In this document: positions 1 through 5,124 of the stretch, piece by piece
How the letters are laid out: every line of letters begins with the position of its first letter
Position numbering within the stretch: the stretch's first letter is position 1
Assembly (NCBI GenBank): GCA_030616825.1
Contig: JAUWWO010000053.1
Location: 1-5,124, forward strand
Length of the DNA stretch: 5,124 nt
Source: Candidatus Margulisiibacteriota bacterium
Lineage (GTDB): Bacteria > Margulisbacteria > WOR-1 > JAUWWO01
Reading direction: 5' to 3'
Notes under the pieces: model-generated
Told to the model about the DNA's origin: nothing
Seen by the model: only the letters and a program-made list of their open reading frames with translations
Databases searched by the model: none
Made by a program: the position numbers and the translations under genes

Positions 1-23
1 ATGAAGATTTTTTTAGAACGCAT
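1..23 (-). CDS. Probable 5' end of the next gene after proB (partial, unidentified)
   Basis: On the minus strand an ATG at 23-21 opens a frame that stays open to the window edge and reads M-R-S-K-K-I-F. An AAAGG motif at 36-32 lies 8 nt before this ATG, directly after the proB TAA stop, so the spacing suits a co-transcribed downstream gene. Only seven codons are visible, too few for any identification. In several bacterial groups nadD or proA follows obg-proB, and a Lys-Lys-Ile start would be compatible with NadD, but that is a guess from gene order. It could also be a chance open frame. Confidence 0.4.
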
Positions 24-36
24 TCCTTTAGCCTTT

Positions 37-1143
37 TTATAATATTACCATGTTGTCCCTATGAACGACCTCAGAAGGACCTTTATATCCAAGGACCTCT
101 ATGACCTTCTCTGTCTTGAGGCCCTTGATTTTATCTATCTCCTCTTTTGAGTAGTTTATCAAACCCCTGGCCAGTTCCCTTCCGGTTTCATCAACTATGC
201 TTACAGCGTCTCCATGAGCGAACTCTCCATCTGCTCTAAGTATTCCTACAGCAAGGAGGCTTCCTCCCTTTCGCGTTATTGCGGTTTCAGCTCCGCCATC
301 TATAGTAAGGATGCCAGTTCTAGGAAGCCCGTGTGCCAGCCAGCGTTTTCTTGACTCAAGCTTCCCAATCTTTGGTATGAACTTGGTTCCTGCTTTCTTT
401 CCAGAGACGGCTGCCTCGATGAGGCCTGTCTCAGCTGAATTAGCAATTACCATAGTGATTCCAGAATCCATGGCGATTTTGGCTGCCTGGATTTTGGTGA
501 TCATTCCTCCTGTGCCCTGAGTACTTGGGTGTCCTGCTGCGTCCTCCATCTCTCTTGTTATCTCTTTCACCTCTTCAACTAAATAAGGTCTTCCATCAGC
601 ATCCTTCATGAAGAATCCAGAAACATCGCTGAGTATCACAAGAAGATCAGCCCCGATGAGACTTGCCACCAGTGCAGACAAGTTATCATTATCTCCAACC
701 TTTATTTCGTCTACCGATACCGTGTCGTTTTCATTAACGATTGGAACTACTCCGTGTTCGAGAAGTGTGGAGATAGTATTTCGGGCGTTGATGTACCGGG
801 TCCTATCAGCGATTGCATCCCGCGTCAGTAACACCTGAGCCACAGTAATACCATGTTCCCTGAAGGCCAGTTCATATTCGTGCATAAGTCGGCTCTGGCC
901 AATGGCTGCTGCTGCTTGCTTTTCGGGTATTGTTCTTGGTTTGCCAGAAAGTCCTAAGTGGCTTAAGCCGCAGACTATTGCTCCAGAAGTTACGAGTATG
1001 ACTTTCTTTTTGGCTTTGACAAGTGATGCAATCTCCTGAGTAAGCTTCTTCAGTTTATTTTTATCCAGTTTGCCGGATTTGTCCGTTAGCGAGCTTGAGC
1101 CGATTTTCACTACTATTAAGTTATGAGTTTCTTTCTTTGTCAT
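37..1143 (-). CDS. proB: Glutamate 5-kinase with C-terminal PUA domain
   Basis: ProB phosphorylates L-glutamate with ATP to gamma-glutamyl phosphate, the first and usually feedback-inhibited step of proline synthesis in the cytoplasm. The 368-residue product has the usual length of the two-domain form. The amino acid kinase domain covers about residues 8-257: the N-terminal VVKIGSSSLT (11-20, with Lys13) and TSGA (52-55) of the nucleotide/glutamate site, NENDTVS (138-144), GDNDNLSA (150-157) and GTGGM (210-214) with Lys217. A PUA domain follows at about 276-355. The family start context supports the ATG at 1143. No Shine-Dalgarno precedes it; instead a promoter candidate lies in the 54-bp gap after obg, with its -10 box 9 nt before the ATG, so the gene may be read both from the rplU operon and from its own leaderless transcript. 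No proA is visible here. Identification is firm. Confidence 0.96.
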   Translation of the reverse strand: MTKKETHNLIVVKIGSSSLTDKSGKLDKNKLKKLTQEIASLVKAKKKVILVTSGAIVCGLSHLGLSGKPRTIPEKQAAAAIGQSRLMHEYELAFREHGITVAQVLLTRDAIADRTRYINARNTISTLLEHGVVPIVNENDTVSVDEIKVGDNDNLSALVASLIGADLLVILSDVSGFFMKDADGRPYLVEEVKEITREMEDAAGHPSTQGTGGMITKIQAAKIAMDSGITMVIANSAETGLIEAAVSGKKAGTKFIPKIGKLESRKRWLAHGLPRTGILTIDGGAETAITRKGGSLLAVGILRADGEFAHGDAVSIVDETGRELARGLINYSKEEIDKIKGLKTEKVIEVLGYKGPSEVVHRDNMVIL

Positions 1144-1152
1144 GGCCAGGGT

Positions 1153-1182
1153 ATTTTAGCATATATAAAGGTGCGGGGTCAA
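1153..1182 (-). promoter_or_regulatory. Candidate proB promoter (extended -10)
   Basis: Reading the minus strand, TTGACC (1182-1177) is followed after 18 bp by TAAAAT (1158-1153), preceded by TGC (1161-1159), which makes an extended -10 TGnTAAAAT. Both hexamers match the sigma-70 consensus at five of six positions. It lies wholly within the obg-proB gap. The -10 ends 9 nt before the proB ATG, so a start about 7 nt downstream would give a 5' leader of only 0-3 nt. No terminator-like hairpin with a T-run is seen in this gap, so readthrough from obg is also expected. Confidence 0.6.
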
Positions 1183-1197
1183 AATGGGGGGTTCTTC

Positions 1198-2181
1198 CTA
1201 TTTCAATAATTTAGCAGTTTCTTTTATTAGTTTATCAATCCCTTCTCCTGTTACCCCGGATATTGGAAAGACTTCTTGCTTTAGTTCTTTTTTTAACCTA
1301 GGAACATTTTCTTTTGCCTGAGGGAGGTCCATCTTATTGGCTGCAATGATCTGCGGTCGCTTAGCAAGTTCCTTGCTGTGATATTTGAGTTCCTTGTTTA
1401 TTGTATGGTAATCTTGAACAGGGTCCCTTCCATCCACCCCAGCAGCGTCGATTACGTGAATGAGTAGTCTTGTCCGTTCTATATGTCTTAAGAATTTATC
1501 TCCAAGCCCTGTTCCAGCATGCGCGCCTTCAAGCAGCCCCGGGATGTCAGCTGCAACAAAACTTCCCCAGTCTCCAACAGTTATAACTCCTAAGTTTGGA
1601 GATTTGGTAGTAAAGGGATATGCAGCGATCTTTGGGTGAGCTGATGAGATTCTAGAAAGGAGTGTTGATTTCCCTGCGTTTGGGCAGCCGATGATTCCAA
1701 CATCAGCAATCAGCTTAAGCTCCAGTTTAAGCGTTTTCTTTTCTCCTGGCCCTCCGGGTTCCGCAATCCTTGGGGCCTGGCGGGTTGCTGTGGCAAAGTG
1801 TTGGTTGCCCCTTCCGCCGCGACCACCACGGGCAATAGCGACACTTTGACCCTCTTGAGTCAAATCAATAATTTGATCTCCTGTTTCCTTATCGTAGACA
1901 ACGGTCCCGCAAGGGACTTTGATCGTGAGGTCACCTCCGGATTTTCCAGTTTTATTTTTGCCCTTTCCATCTTCTCCACGCGGAGCTTTGAAGTGGGTTT
2001 TGTATTTGAAATCGAGAAGGGTCTTTATCCTTGAATTTGCCTGAAGTATTATTGAGCCGCCGCCTCCGCCGTCACCACCATCTGGACCACCGCGTGGAAC
2101 GTATTTTTCTCTGCGGAAGGATATACAGCCATCTCCGCCATCACTGGCTTTTACGTGGATTGTTGCTTCGTCTATGAACAC
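1198..2181 (-). CDS. obg: Obg-family ribosome-assembly GTPase, short form without OCT domain
   Basis: Obg/CgtA is an essential GTPase that binds the 50S subunit late in assembly and links ribosome maturation to growth and stress. The glycine-rich Obg fold fills about residues 1-158, opening with the family start (F-I-D-E-A, then FRREKYVP at 22-29). The G domain follows: P-loop GCPNAGKST (165-173), switch I around YPFTT (188-192), G3 DIPG (212-215), G4 NKMD (282-285) and a G5-like ISGVTGEG (307-314). At 327 residues it ends right after the G domain, so the OCT domain of Bacillus-type Obg (about 430 residues) and the acidic tail of E. coli ObgE are absent. The start is GTG at 2181, chosen because it places the family N-terminus exactly; no upstream start codon of the usual kinds lies before the in-frame stop at 2199-2197. 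No Shine-Dalgarno is evident in the 10-nt gap after rpmA, so translational coupling to rpmA is likely. Confidence 0.97.
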   Translation of the reverse strand: MFIDEATIHVKASDGGDGCISFRREKYVPRGGPDGGDGGGGGSIILQANSRIKTLLDFKYKTHFKAPRGEDGKGKNKTGKSGGDLTIKVPCGTVVYDKETGDQIIDLTQEGQSVAIARGGRGGRGNQHFATATRQAPRIAEPGGPGEKKTLKLELKLIADVGIIGCPNAGKSTLLSRISSAHPKIAAYPFTTKSPNLGVITVGDWGSFVAADIPGLLEGAHAGTGLGDKFLRHIERTRLLIHVIDAAGVDGRDPVQDYHTINKELKYHSKELAKRPQIIAANKMDLPQAKENVPRLKKELKQEVFPISGVTGEGIDKLIKETAKLLK

Positions 2182-2191
2182 AAATGATATT

Positions 2192-2425
2192 CTATCTTAC
2201 AGCTACCCTTCTCCCCTCAAATAAAACGTTCCCTTTGGTTAAAGCAAATAGCGTATGGTCTTTCCCCATTCCAACTCCGAGTCCTGGGAAGAACTTCGTT
2301 CCCCTTTGTCTCAAGATTATTGAACCGGGCTGGACTGATTGTCCTCCAAAAGTTTTCACTCCAAGTCTCTTTCCTGCAGAGTCTCTTCCGTTTCGCGATG
2401 AGCCTCCCCCCTTTTTATGTGCCAT
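2192..2425 (-). CDS. rpmA: 50S ribosomal protein L27 (bL27), short C-terminus
   Basis: bL27 is a large-subunit protein whose flexible N-terminus reaches towards the peptidyl transferase centre. The 77-residue product starts directly with [16 protein letters not shown], followed by the diagnostic SAGKRLGVK, the [12 protein letters not shown] block (about 34-45) and GKDHTLFAL (54-62). Family members are usually about 85 residues; this one stops after FEGRRVAVR and so lacks several residues of the usual C-terminal stretch. There is no N-terminal extension of the kind that the Prp protease removes in Firmicutes, and no prp/ysxB gene sits between rplU and rpmA. The ATG at 2425 is fixed by a perfect AAGGAGG 8 nt upstream and by homology at residue 1. 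It lies between rplU (13-nt gap) and obg (10-nt gap). Confidence 0.97.
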   Translation of the reverse strand: MAHKKGGGSSRNGRDSAGKRLGVKTFGGQSVQPGSIILRQRGTKFFPGLGVGMGKDHTLFALTKGNVLFEGRRVAVR

Positions 2426-2433
2426 ATGGAAAA

Positions 2434-2440
2434 CCTCCTT
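2434..2440 (-). promoter_or_regulatory. Strong rpmA ribosome binding site overlapping the rplU stop
   Basis: The minus strand reads AAGGAGG, a full anti-16S match, with 8 nt to the rpmA ATG. Its first two bases are the last two of the rplU TAA stop codon (2441-2439). A ribosome terminating on rplU would therefore sit on the rpmA initiation site, which suits coupled, balanced synthesis of L21 and L27. Confidence 0.85.
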
Positions 2441-2753
2441 ATTTTGTCTTTATGTCCTTGATCTGGATTCTCGTATAGTTCTGTCTGTGGCCTATGGTTC
2501 TATGGTAGCCGGTTTTGCGTTTATATTTGAATGAGACGACCTTTTTATCTTTATTGTTGCCCAACACCTTTGCCGTGACATGTGCTCCTTTAATATATGG
2601 GGTTCCAATCTTTATTTTCCCATCGTCCGAGAGGAGTAGCACCTTATCCAACTTTATTTCCTCGTCGGGCGAGGCATGTAAAAGCTCGACATCTATTATA
2701 TTGTTCTTGCCAACTTTGTATTGTTTGTTTCCTGATTCTATTATTGCGTACAT
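2439..2753 (-). CDS. rplU: 50S ribosomal protein L21 (bL21)
   Basis: bL21 binds 23S rRNA in the large subunit. The 104-residue product has the usual length and the family signatures: start [14 protein letters not shown], the central basic [18 protein letters not shown] (74-91) and the closing YTRIQIKDI. The ATG at 2753 is supported by homology at residue 1 and by a GAAAGGTGA Shine-Dalgarno (2767-2759) with about 8 nt spacing after the AGG. It is the first gene of the leftward rplU-rpmA-obg(-proB) unit and has its own promoter about 27 bp upstream. The calculated leader is only about 20 nt, so there is no room for a structured L21 leader RNA of the kind known upstream of rplU in Firmicutes. 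Confidence 0.98.
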   Translation of the reverse strand: MYAIIESGNKQYKVGKNNIIDVELLHASPDEEIKLDKVLLLSDDGKIKIGTPYIKGAHVTAKVLGNNKDKKVVSFKYKRKTGYHRTIGHRQNYTRIQIKDIKTK

Positions 2754-2779
2754 TTATTTCACCTTTCAGAGCGCGTGAC

Positions 2780-2808
2780 AATTTACCATATTTTTATCGA
2801 CGTGTCAA
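2780..2808 (-). promoter_or_regulatory. rplU operon promoter (consensus -35, extended -10)
   Basis: The minus strand shows a perfect TTGACA (2808-2803), a 17-bp spacer, and TAAATT (2785-2780) preceded by TGG (2788-2786), an extended -10. A transcription start is expected near 2773, leaving a leader of about 20 nt that holds the rplU Shine-Dalgarno. A strong housekeeping promoter is what a ribosomal protein operon should have. Confidence 0.75.
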
Positions 2809-2812
2809 GGCA

Positions 2813-2838
2813 AGAATTTCAATTGTTTTATAAATTCT
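2813..2838. repeat. 7-bp inverted repeat in the divergent control region (possible operator)
   Basis: AGAATTT at 2813-2819 and AAATTCT at 2832-2838 are perfect inverted arms around a 12-bp spacer, with centres 19 bp apart. The arms flank the -35 element proposed for rseC (2823-2828) and lie just upstream of the -35 of rplU (2803-2808). The geometry would suit a dimeric repressor acting on rseC. In AT-rich DNA of this length a repeat this short could easily arise by chance, so the call is weak. Confidence 0.25.
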
Positions 2839-2851
2839 CTGGGTATATAAT
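2823..2851 (+). promoter_or_regulatory. Candidate promoter of the rseC-larE-nifS operon
   Basis: A perfect TATAAT (2846-2851) sits 17 bp after a weak TTGTTT (2823-2828). The -10 ends 8 nt before the rseC ATG at 2860, so the expected start of transcription falls within 0-2 nt of the start codon. An alternative TATAAA at 2829-2834 has no recognisable -35 at normal spacing. The weak -35 hints that an activator may be needed. Confidence 0.5.
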
Positions 2852-2859
2852 TATGCGTT

Positions 2860-3294
2860 ATGAGAGAACAGGGGCTGGTTATTCAACTTGAGGATCAGAA
2901 TATGGCCCAGGTCCAGTTTCGCGCTGGATCTGCCTGTGAAAAATGTGGAGCATGTATGCTAGGGGGAAGTGGTATTGCCCTGATAAAAGCTCAAAATGAG
3001 GTGGGTGCAGGGGTTGGAGATGTGGTCGAGGTGGATATACGACCATCTCAAGTTATATGGGCTTCATTTTTGATTTTCATTCTGCCCTTGGTTGCGCTGA
3101 TCCTCGGGTATTTTGTCGGTAGCTATATATCCATTAAACTCAATATTGGATCCCAGCAGAATTTTGGCATTTTATTTGCCGTGCTGCTCTTGGCACTTTC
3201 TTTTTTGGGGTTAAGTTTTTATGATCGCATTCTAGGGAAGAAGAAAAAGTTTATGTGCAGGATAACTGGGGTTGTTAAGGCAAAGGAGAGATAG
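2860..3294 (+). CDS. rseC: RseC/MucC-family membrane protein with N-terminal CxxCxxC
   Basis: This family includes E. coli RseC, which is encoded with the sigma-E regulators and takes part with the Rsx/Rnf complex in keeping SoxR reduced. The 144-residue product has the family layout: an N-terminal domain (about 1-63) with SACEKCGAC, giving Cys26, Cys29 and Cys32, then GAGVGD (49-54), followed by two hydrophobic membrane segments at about 65-92 and 102-125 and a basic tail (GKKKKF at 126-131). The cysteines probably bind a metal or Fe-S cluster or do redox chemistry; by the positive-inside rule the N-domain and tail are likely cytoplasmic. The ATG at 2860 matches the family start, yet it has no Shine-Dalgarno and lies 8 nt after a TATAAT box. 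No rpoE, rseA/B or rnf gene is in view; instead it leads larE and nifS, 4 bp upstream of larE. Family is confident, exact role here is unknown. Confidence 0.85.
   Translation: MREQGLVIQLEDQNMAQVQFRAGSACEKCGACMLGGSGIALIKAQNEVGAGVGDVVEVDIRPSQVIWASFLIFILPLVALILGYFVGSYISIKLNIGSQQNFGILFAVLLLALSFLGLSFYDRILGKKKKFMCRITGVVKAKER
3282..3288 (+). promoter_or_regulatory. larE ribosome binding site that fixes a TTG start
   Basis: AAAGGAG lies inside the last codons of rseC, 10 nt before the TTG at 3299-3301. No ATG or GTG occurs in frame nearby ahead of the PP-loop; the first in-frame ATG (3350) would leave only seven residues before it. This site therefore decides in favour of TTG 3299 as the larE start. 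Confidence 0.7.
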
Positions 3295-3298
3295 CTGG

Positions 3299-4117
3299 TT
3301 GAGCAAATTAGAAAAAAAGTACGAAAAACTTAAAGGTATTCTGGAAAGCATGGGAAGTGTTCTTGTTGCTTACTCTGGCGGGGTTGACTCAACGCTACTT
3401 CTCAAAGTTGCCTTGGATGTACTTCCGGAGGGTGTCCTTGCAGTGATCGCTTCATCAGCAACTTATCCAAGCGAGGAGCTAGAGTGTGCTGAGCAAATTG
3501 CCAAAAGTCTTGGCGCCCGGTATTTGATCATTAATACCGATGAGCTCTCCGATGAGAGATTCTTAACCAATTCCAAAGATAGATGCTATTACTGTAAAAG
3601 GGAGTTATTCTCAAAACTTTTGGAGATCGCCCAAAAAGAAGGTTTAAATTATGTTATTGATGGATCGAACGTTACCGATGACAGTGACTTTAGGCCCGGC
3701 TCTCGTGCAAAAAAGAAACTGGGGATTCGAAGCCCTCTTGCCGAGGCCGGTTTTGAGAAGAGCGATATAAGGGAACTCTCGAAGGAACTTAAGCTGCCAA
3801 CATGGGACAAGCCATCGCTTGCATGTCTTGCTTCCAGGGTTCCTTATGGCACCCGTATTACAAGAGACGTGTTGAATATGATCGGGGAGGCAGAAAAATT
3901 TATCAGGAGTTTGGGCTTTACAGAAGTAAGGGTCAGACATCATGATTACATTGCCAGGATTGAGCTTGGATGTGATGAGGTTAATAAGATATTAAATGAT
4001 GGGATGATGGAGAGGATAACAAAAAAGCTTGAAGGGATAGGATATATATATGTTACGGTTGATCTGAAAGGATATAGAACTGGAAGTATGAACGAAGTTT
4101 TAAAGGAACAATTATGA
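3299..4117 (+). CDS. larE: LarE-type PP-loop sulfur transferase, three-cysteine (Fe-S) form
   Basis: LarE adenylates the carboxylates of a pyridinium dicarboxylate mononucleotide and inserts sulfur, a step in making the nickel-pincer nucleotide cofactor of lactate racemase and related LarA enzymes. From TTG 3299 the product has 272 residues, the usual family size. The ATP pyrophosphatase P-loop is SGGVDST (26-32); DGSNVTDDSDFRPG (121-134) and the C-terminal GYRTGS (258-263) are typical of LarE. Cysteines Cys96 and Cys99 (RCYYCK) and Cys176 (LACLASR) are present. In the Lactiplantibacillus enzyme Cys176 is the sole sulfur donor and is destroyed; homologues with the added CxxC hold a [4Fe-4S] cluster carrying an extra sulfide, so this protein probably belongs to the latter. 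Its stop overlaps the nifS ATG (ATGA), placing it beside a sulfur source. No larA, larB or larC is in the window, so a different thiolation substrate cannot be excluded. Confidence 0.9.
   Translation: MSKLEKKYEKLKGILESMGSVLVAYSGGVDSTLLLKVALDVLPEGVLAVIASSATYPSEELECAEQIAKSLGARYLIINTDELSDERFLTNSKDRCYYCKRELFSKLLEIAQKEGLNYVIDGSNVTDDSDFRPGSRAKKKLGIRSPLAEAGFEKSDIRELSKELKLPTWDKPSLACLASRVPYGTRITRDVLNMIGEAEKFIRSLGFTEVRVRHHDYIARIELGCDEVNKILNDGMMERITKKLEGIGYIYVTVDLKGYRTGSMNEVLKEQL
4103..4107 (+). promoter_or_regulatory. nifS ribosome binding site inside the larE end
   Basis: AAGGA lies 6 nt before the ATG at 4114, within the last codons of larE. The start and the larE TGA stop share the ATGA at 4114-4117, so reinitiation by the same ribosome is likely and the two proteins should be made in similar amounts. 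Confidence 0.75.
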
Positions 4118-5124
4118 GAAGGATTTATCTGGATTATGCAGCTACAACGCCGGCCCATGAAAAGGTGCTTGAGGCGATGAAGCCTTATTATTCGGACGAA
4201 TTTGGCAATCCCTCAAGTATCCATTCCTTTGGGCAAGCTGCAAAGGCTGCAGTTGAAGAGGCAAGGGAAAAAATCGCCCGCCTTATTGGAGCAAATCCCG
4301 AAGAGATCTTCTTTACCTCAGGGGGAACTGAAGCCGACAACTGGGCAATTATTGGTGCTGCTTACGCAAAGGAGTCAAAAGGTAAACACATAATTACAAC
4401 GCCGATCGAGCACCATGCTGTTACAGAACCTGTTCAATTTCTTCAGAAGAGAGGCTGGGAAATTACTTATCTGCCGGTAGATAAATACGGGCTGGTTGAT
4501 CCAGGAGATGTTAAACGGGCGATAGCCGATAAAACCATCTTGGTTTCGGTGATGCATGCTAATAACGAAATAGGAACAATAGAACCAGTTGCAGAGATCT
4601 CAAAGGTTACTAAAGAATTCGGGATCTGCTTTCACACCGATGCAGTGCAGACAATAGGCGCAATTGAGGTCAATGTAGATGCGTTAGGTGTTGATCTTCT
4701 TTCGATGTCTGCCCATAAACTTTACGGACCTAAAGGTATGGGGGCGCTGTATATCAGAAAGGGAACAAGGATATATAAATATTTGATGGGTGGAGGTCAG
4801 GAAAGGGGGCGTCGTGCTTCGACTGAAAACGTCCCGGGGATCGTTGGGTTTGGTGTTGCTGTAGAACTTGCTCGTTCAGAAATAAAGGAGAGGGAGCGGC
4901 ATCTAATTCCGTTAAGGGACAAGTTGATAAAGGGGATATTGGAGAAAATCGATGATTCAATTTTGAACGGGCATCCTACGAAGAGACTTCCGAACAACAC
5001 GAATTTCTGTATAAAGTATGTTGAAGGAGAGTCAATGCTGCTCAATTTAGATATGAAGGGAGTTGCAGCCTCATCGGGATCTGCTTGCACTTCCGGATCT
5101 CTTGAGGCCTCGCATATACTTTTG
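4114..5124 (+). CDS. nifS: NifS/IscS-type (group I) cysteine desulfurase, 3' end cut by the window
   Basis: This PLP enzyme turns L-cysteine into alanine and an enzyme-bound persulfide that feeds Fe-S clusters, tRNA thiolation and cofactors. The open frame runs 337 codons to the window edge without a stop; family members have about 380-400 residues, so roughly 50-60 are missing. It opens with YLDYAATTP (5-13). PLP-site residues are visible: TSGGTEADN (69-77), His100, Asn151 in NNEIG, Asp176 and Gln179 in DAVQ, and Schiff-base Lys202 in SAHKLYGPKG. The catalytic Cys325 lies in SSGSACTSGSLEASHIL, the extended group I loop. Lys202 and Cys325 match, as I recall them, the numbers in Azotobacter NifS. 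Small departures are Ala332 where Pro is usual and R-A-S-T-E-N where R-(S/A)-G-T is usual. NifS or IscS cannot be decided from the sequence; no nif or isc genes are in view. The operon position suggests it supplies LarE. Confidence 0.95.
   Translation, partial: MRRIYLDYAATTPAHEKVLEAMKPYYSDEFGNPSSIHSFGQAAKAAVEEAREKIARLIGANPEEIFFTSGGTEADNWAIIGAAYAKESKGKHIITTPIEHHAVTEPVQFLQKRGWEITYLPVDKYGLVDPGDVKRAIADKTILVSVMHANNEIGTIEPVAEISKVTKEFGICFHTDAVQTIGAIEVNVDALGVDLLSMSAHKLYGPKGMGALYIRKGTRIYKYLMGGGQERGRRASTENVPGIVGFGVAVELARSEIKERERHLIPLRDKLIKGILEKIDDSILNGHPTKRLPNNTNFCIKYVEGESMLLNLDMKGVAASSGSACTSGSLEASHILL

Noticed and set aside
1144..1197. Possible terminator between obg and proB (C-rich runs CCCCCC and CCCC).
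   Set aside because: There is no complementary G-rich arm on the same strand to form a hairpin and no T-run follows.
2184..2534. 116-codon open frame on the plus strand across rpmA and the end of rplU.
   Set aside because: It is antisense to two certain ribosomal protein genes, has no ribosome binding site of note and its translation resembles no protein I recognise.
2776..2807. TGACA ... TGTCA inverted pair around the rplU promoter.
   Set aside because: The arms are only five bases and one is simply part of the -35 hexamer, so chance explains it.
2515..2833. Two plus-strand open frames (2515-2778 and 2597-2833) across rplU and its promoter.
   Set aside because: They overlap the confident rplU gene and its promoter on the opposite strand and have low-complexity or arbitrary translations, as expected for shadow frames.
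2853..2862. ATG at 2853 as an alternative start for rseC.
   Set aside because: It is out of frame with the RseC protein by one base, and it overlaps the end of the -10 region.
3272..3298. Upstream in-frame TTG at 3272 as the larE start, adding nine residues.
   Set aside because: It lies inside rseC and has no ribosome binding site, while TTG 3299 has AAAGGAG 10 nt upstream and gives a normal family length with the third cysteine at position 176.
3644..4158. Minus-strand open frames of 99 and 70 codons across larE and the start of nifS.
   Set aside because: They are antisense to well-identified genes and show no start signals or recognisable domains.
4754..5090. Minus-strand open frames of 68 and 97 codons within nifS.
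   Set aside because: They mirror the confident cysteine desulfurase frame, which contains all catalytic motifs, and have no independent support.

Overview
The window is a compact stretch of bacterial chromosome with seven clear protein genes, the first codons of a probable eighth, almost no intergenic space, and no RNA genes, mobile elements or CRISPR. It suggests a Gram-negative, probably anaerobic or microaerophilic bacterium. The gene order rplU-rpmA-obg-proB, an Obg without the C-terminal OCT domain, an RseC/MucC-type membrane redox protein and a cysteine-rich LarE are the kind of set found in Desulfobacterota, Nitrospirota or candidate phyla such as Omnitrophota. The lineage is inference; no marker here fixes it.

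Two divergent units share a 106-bp control region (2754-2859). Leftward (minus strand) run rplU (L21), rpmA (L27), obg (ribosome-assembly GTPase) and proB (glutamate 5-kinase with PUA domain). At the window edge there is probably the start of one more gene on the same strand. rplU has a strong promoter (TTGACA, 17 bp, extended -10). proB follows obg after 54 bp and has its own good promoter candidate inside that gap.

Rightward (plus strand) run rseC, larE and a NifS/IscS-type cysteine desulfurase cut by the window end. rseC and larE are 4 bp apart, and larE and nifS overlap by 4 bp (ATGA), so they are almost certainly one operon. The functional theme is sulfur and redox handling. The cysteine desulfurase makes persulfide sulfur. 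LarE is the PP-loop sulfur transferase of nickel-pincer nucleotide cofactor synthesis, and here it carries a CxxC plus a third cysteine at position 176, the pattern of [4Fe-4S]-dependent LarE rather than the single-cysteine sacrificial type. RseC is a membrane protein with a CxxCxxC cluster.

Two details deserve attention. The -10 boxes of both proB and rseC end only 8-9 nt before the ATG and neither gene has a Shine-Dalgarno sequence, which points to leaderless or near-leaderless mRNAs, whereas rplU, rpmA, larE and nifS have normal ribosome binding sites. The larE-nifS pair also suggests a renewable sulfur supply dedicated to LarE. I see no wholly new system; the rseC-larE-nifS operon is the most interesting part.
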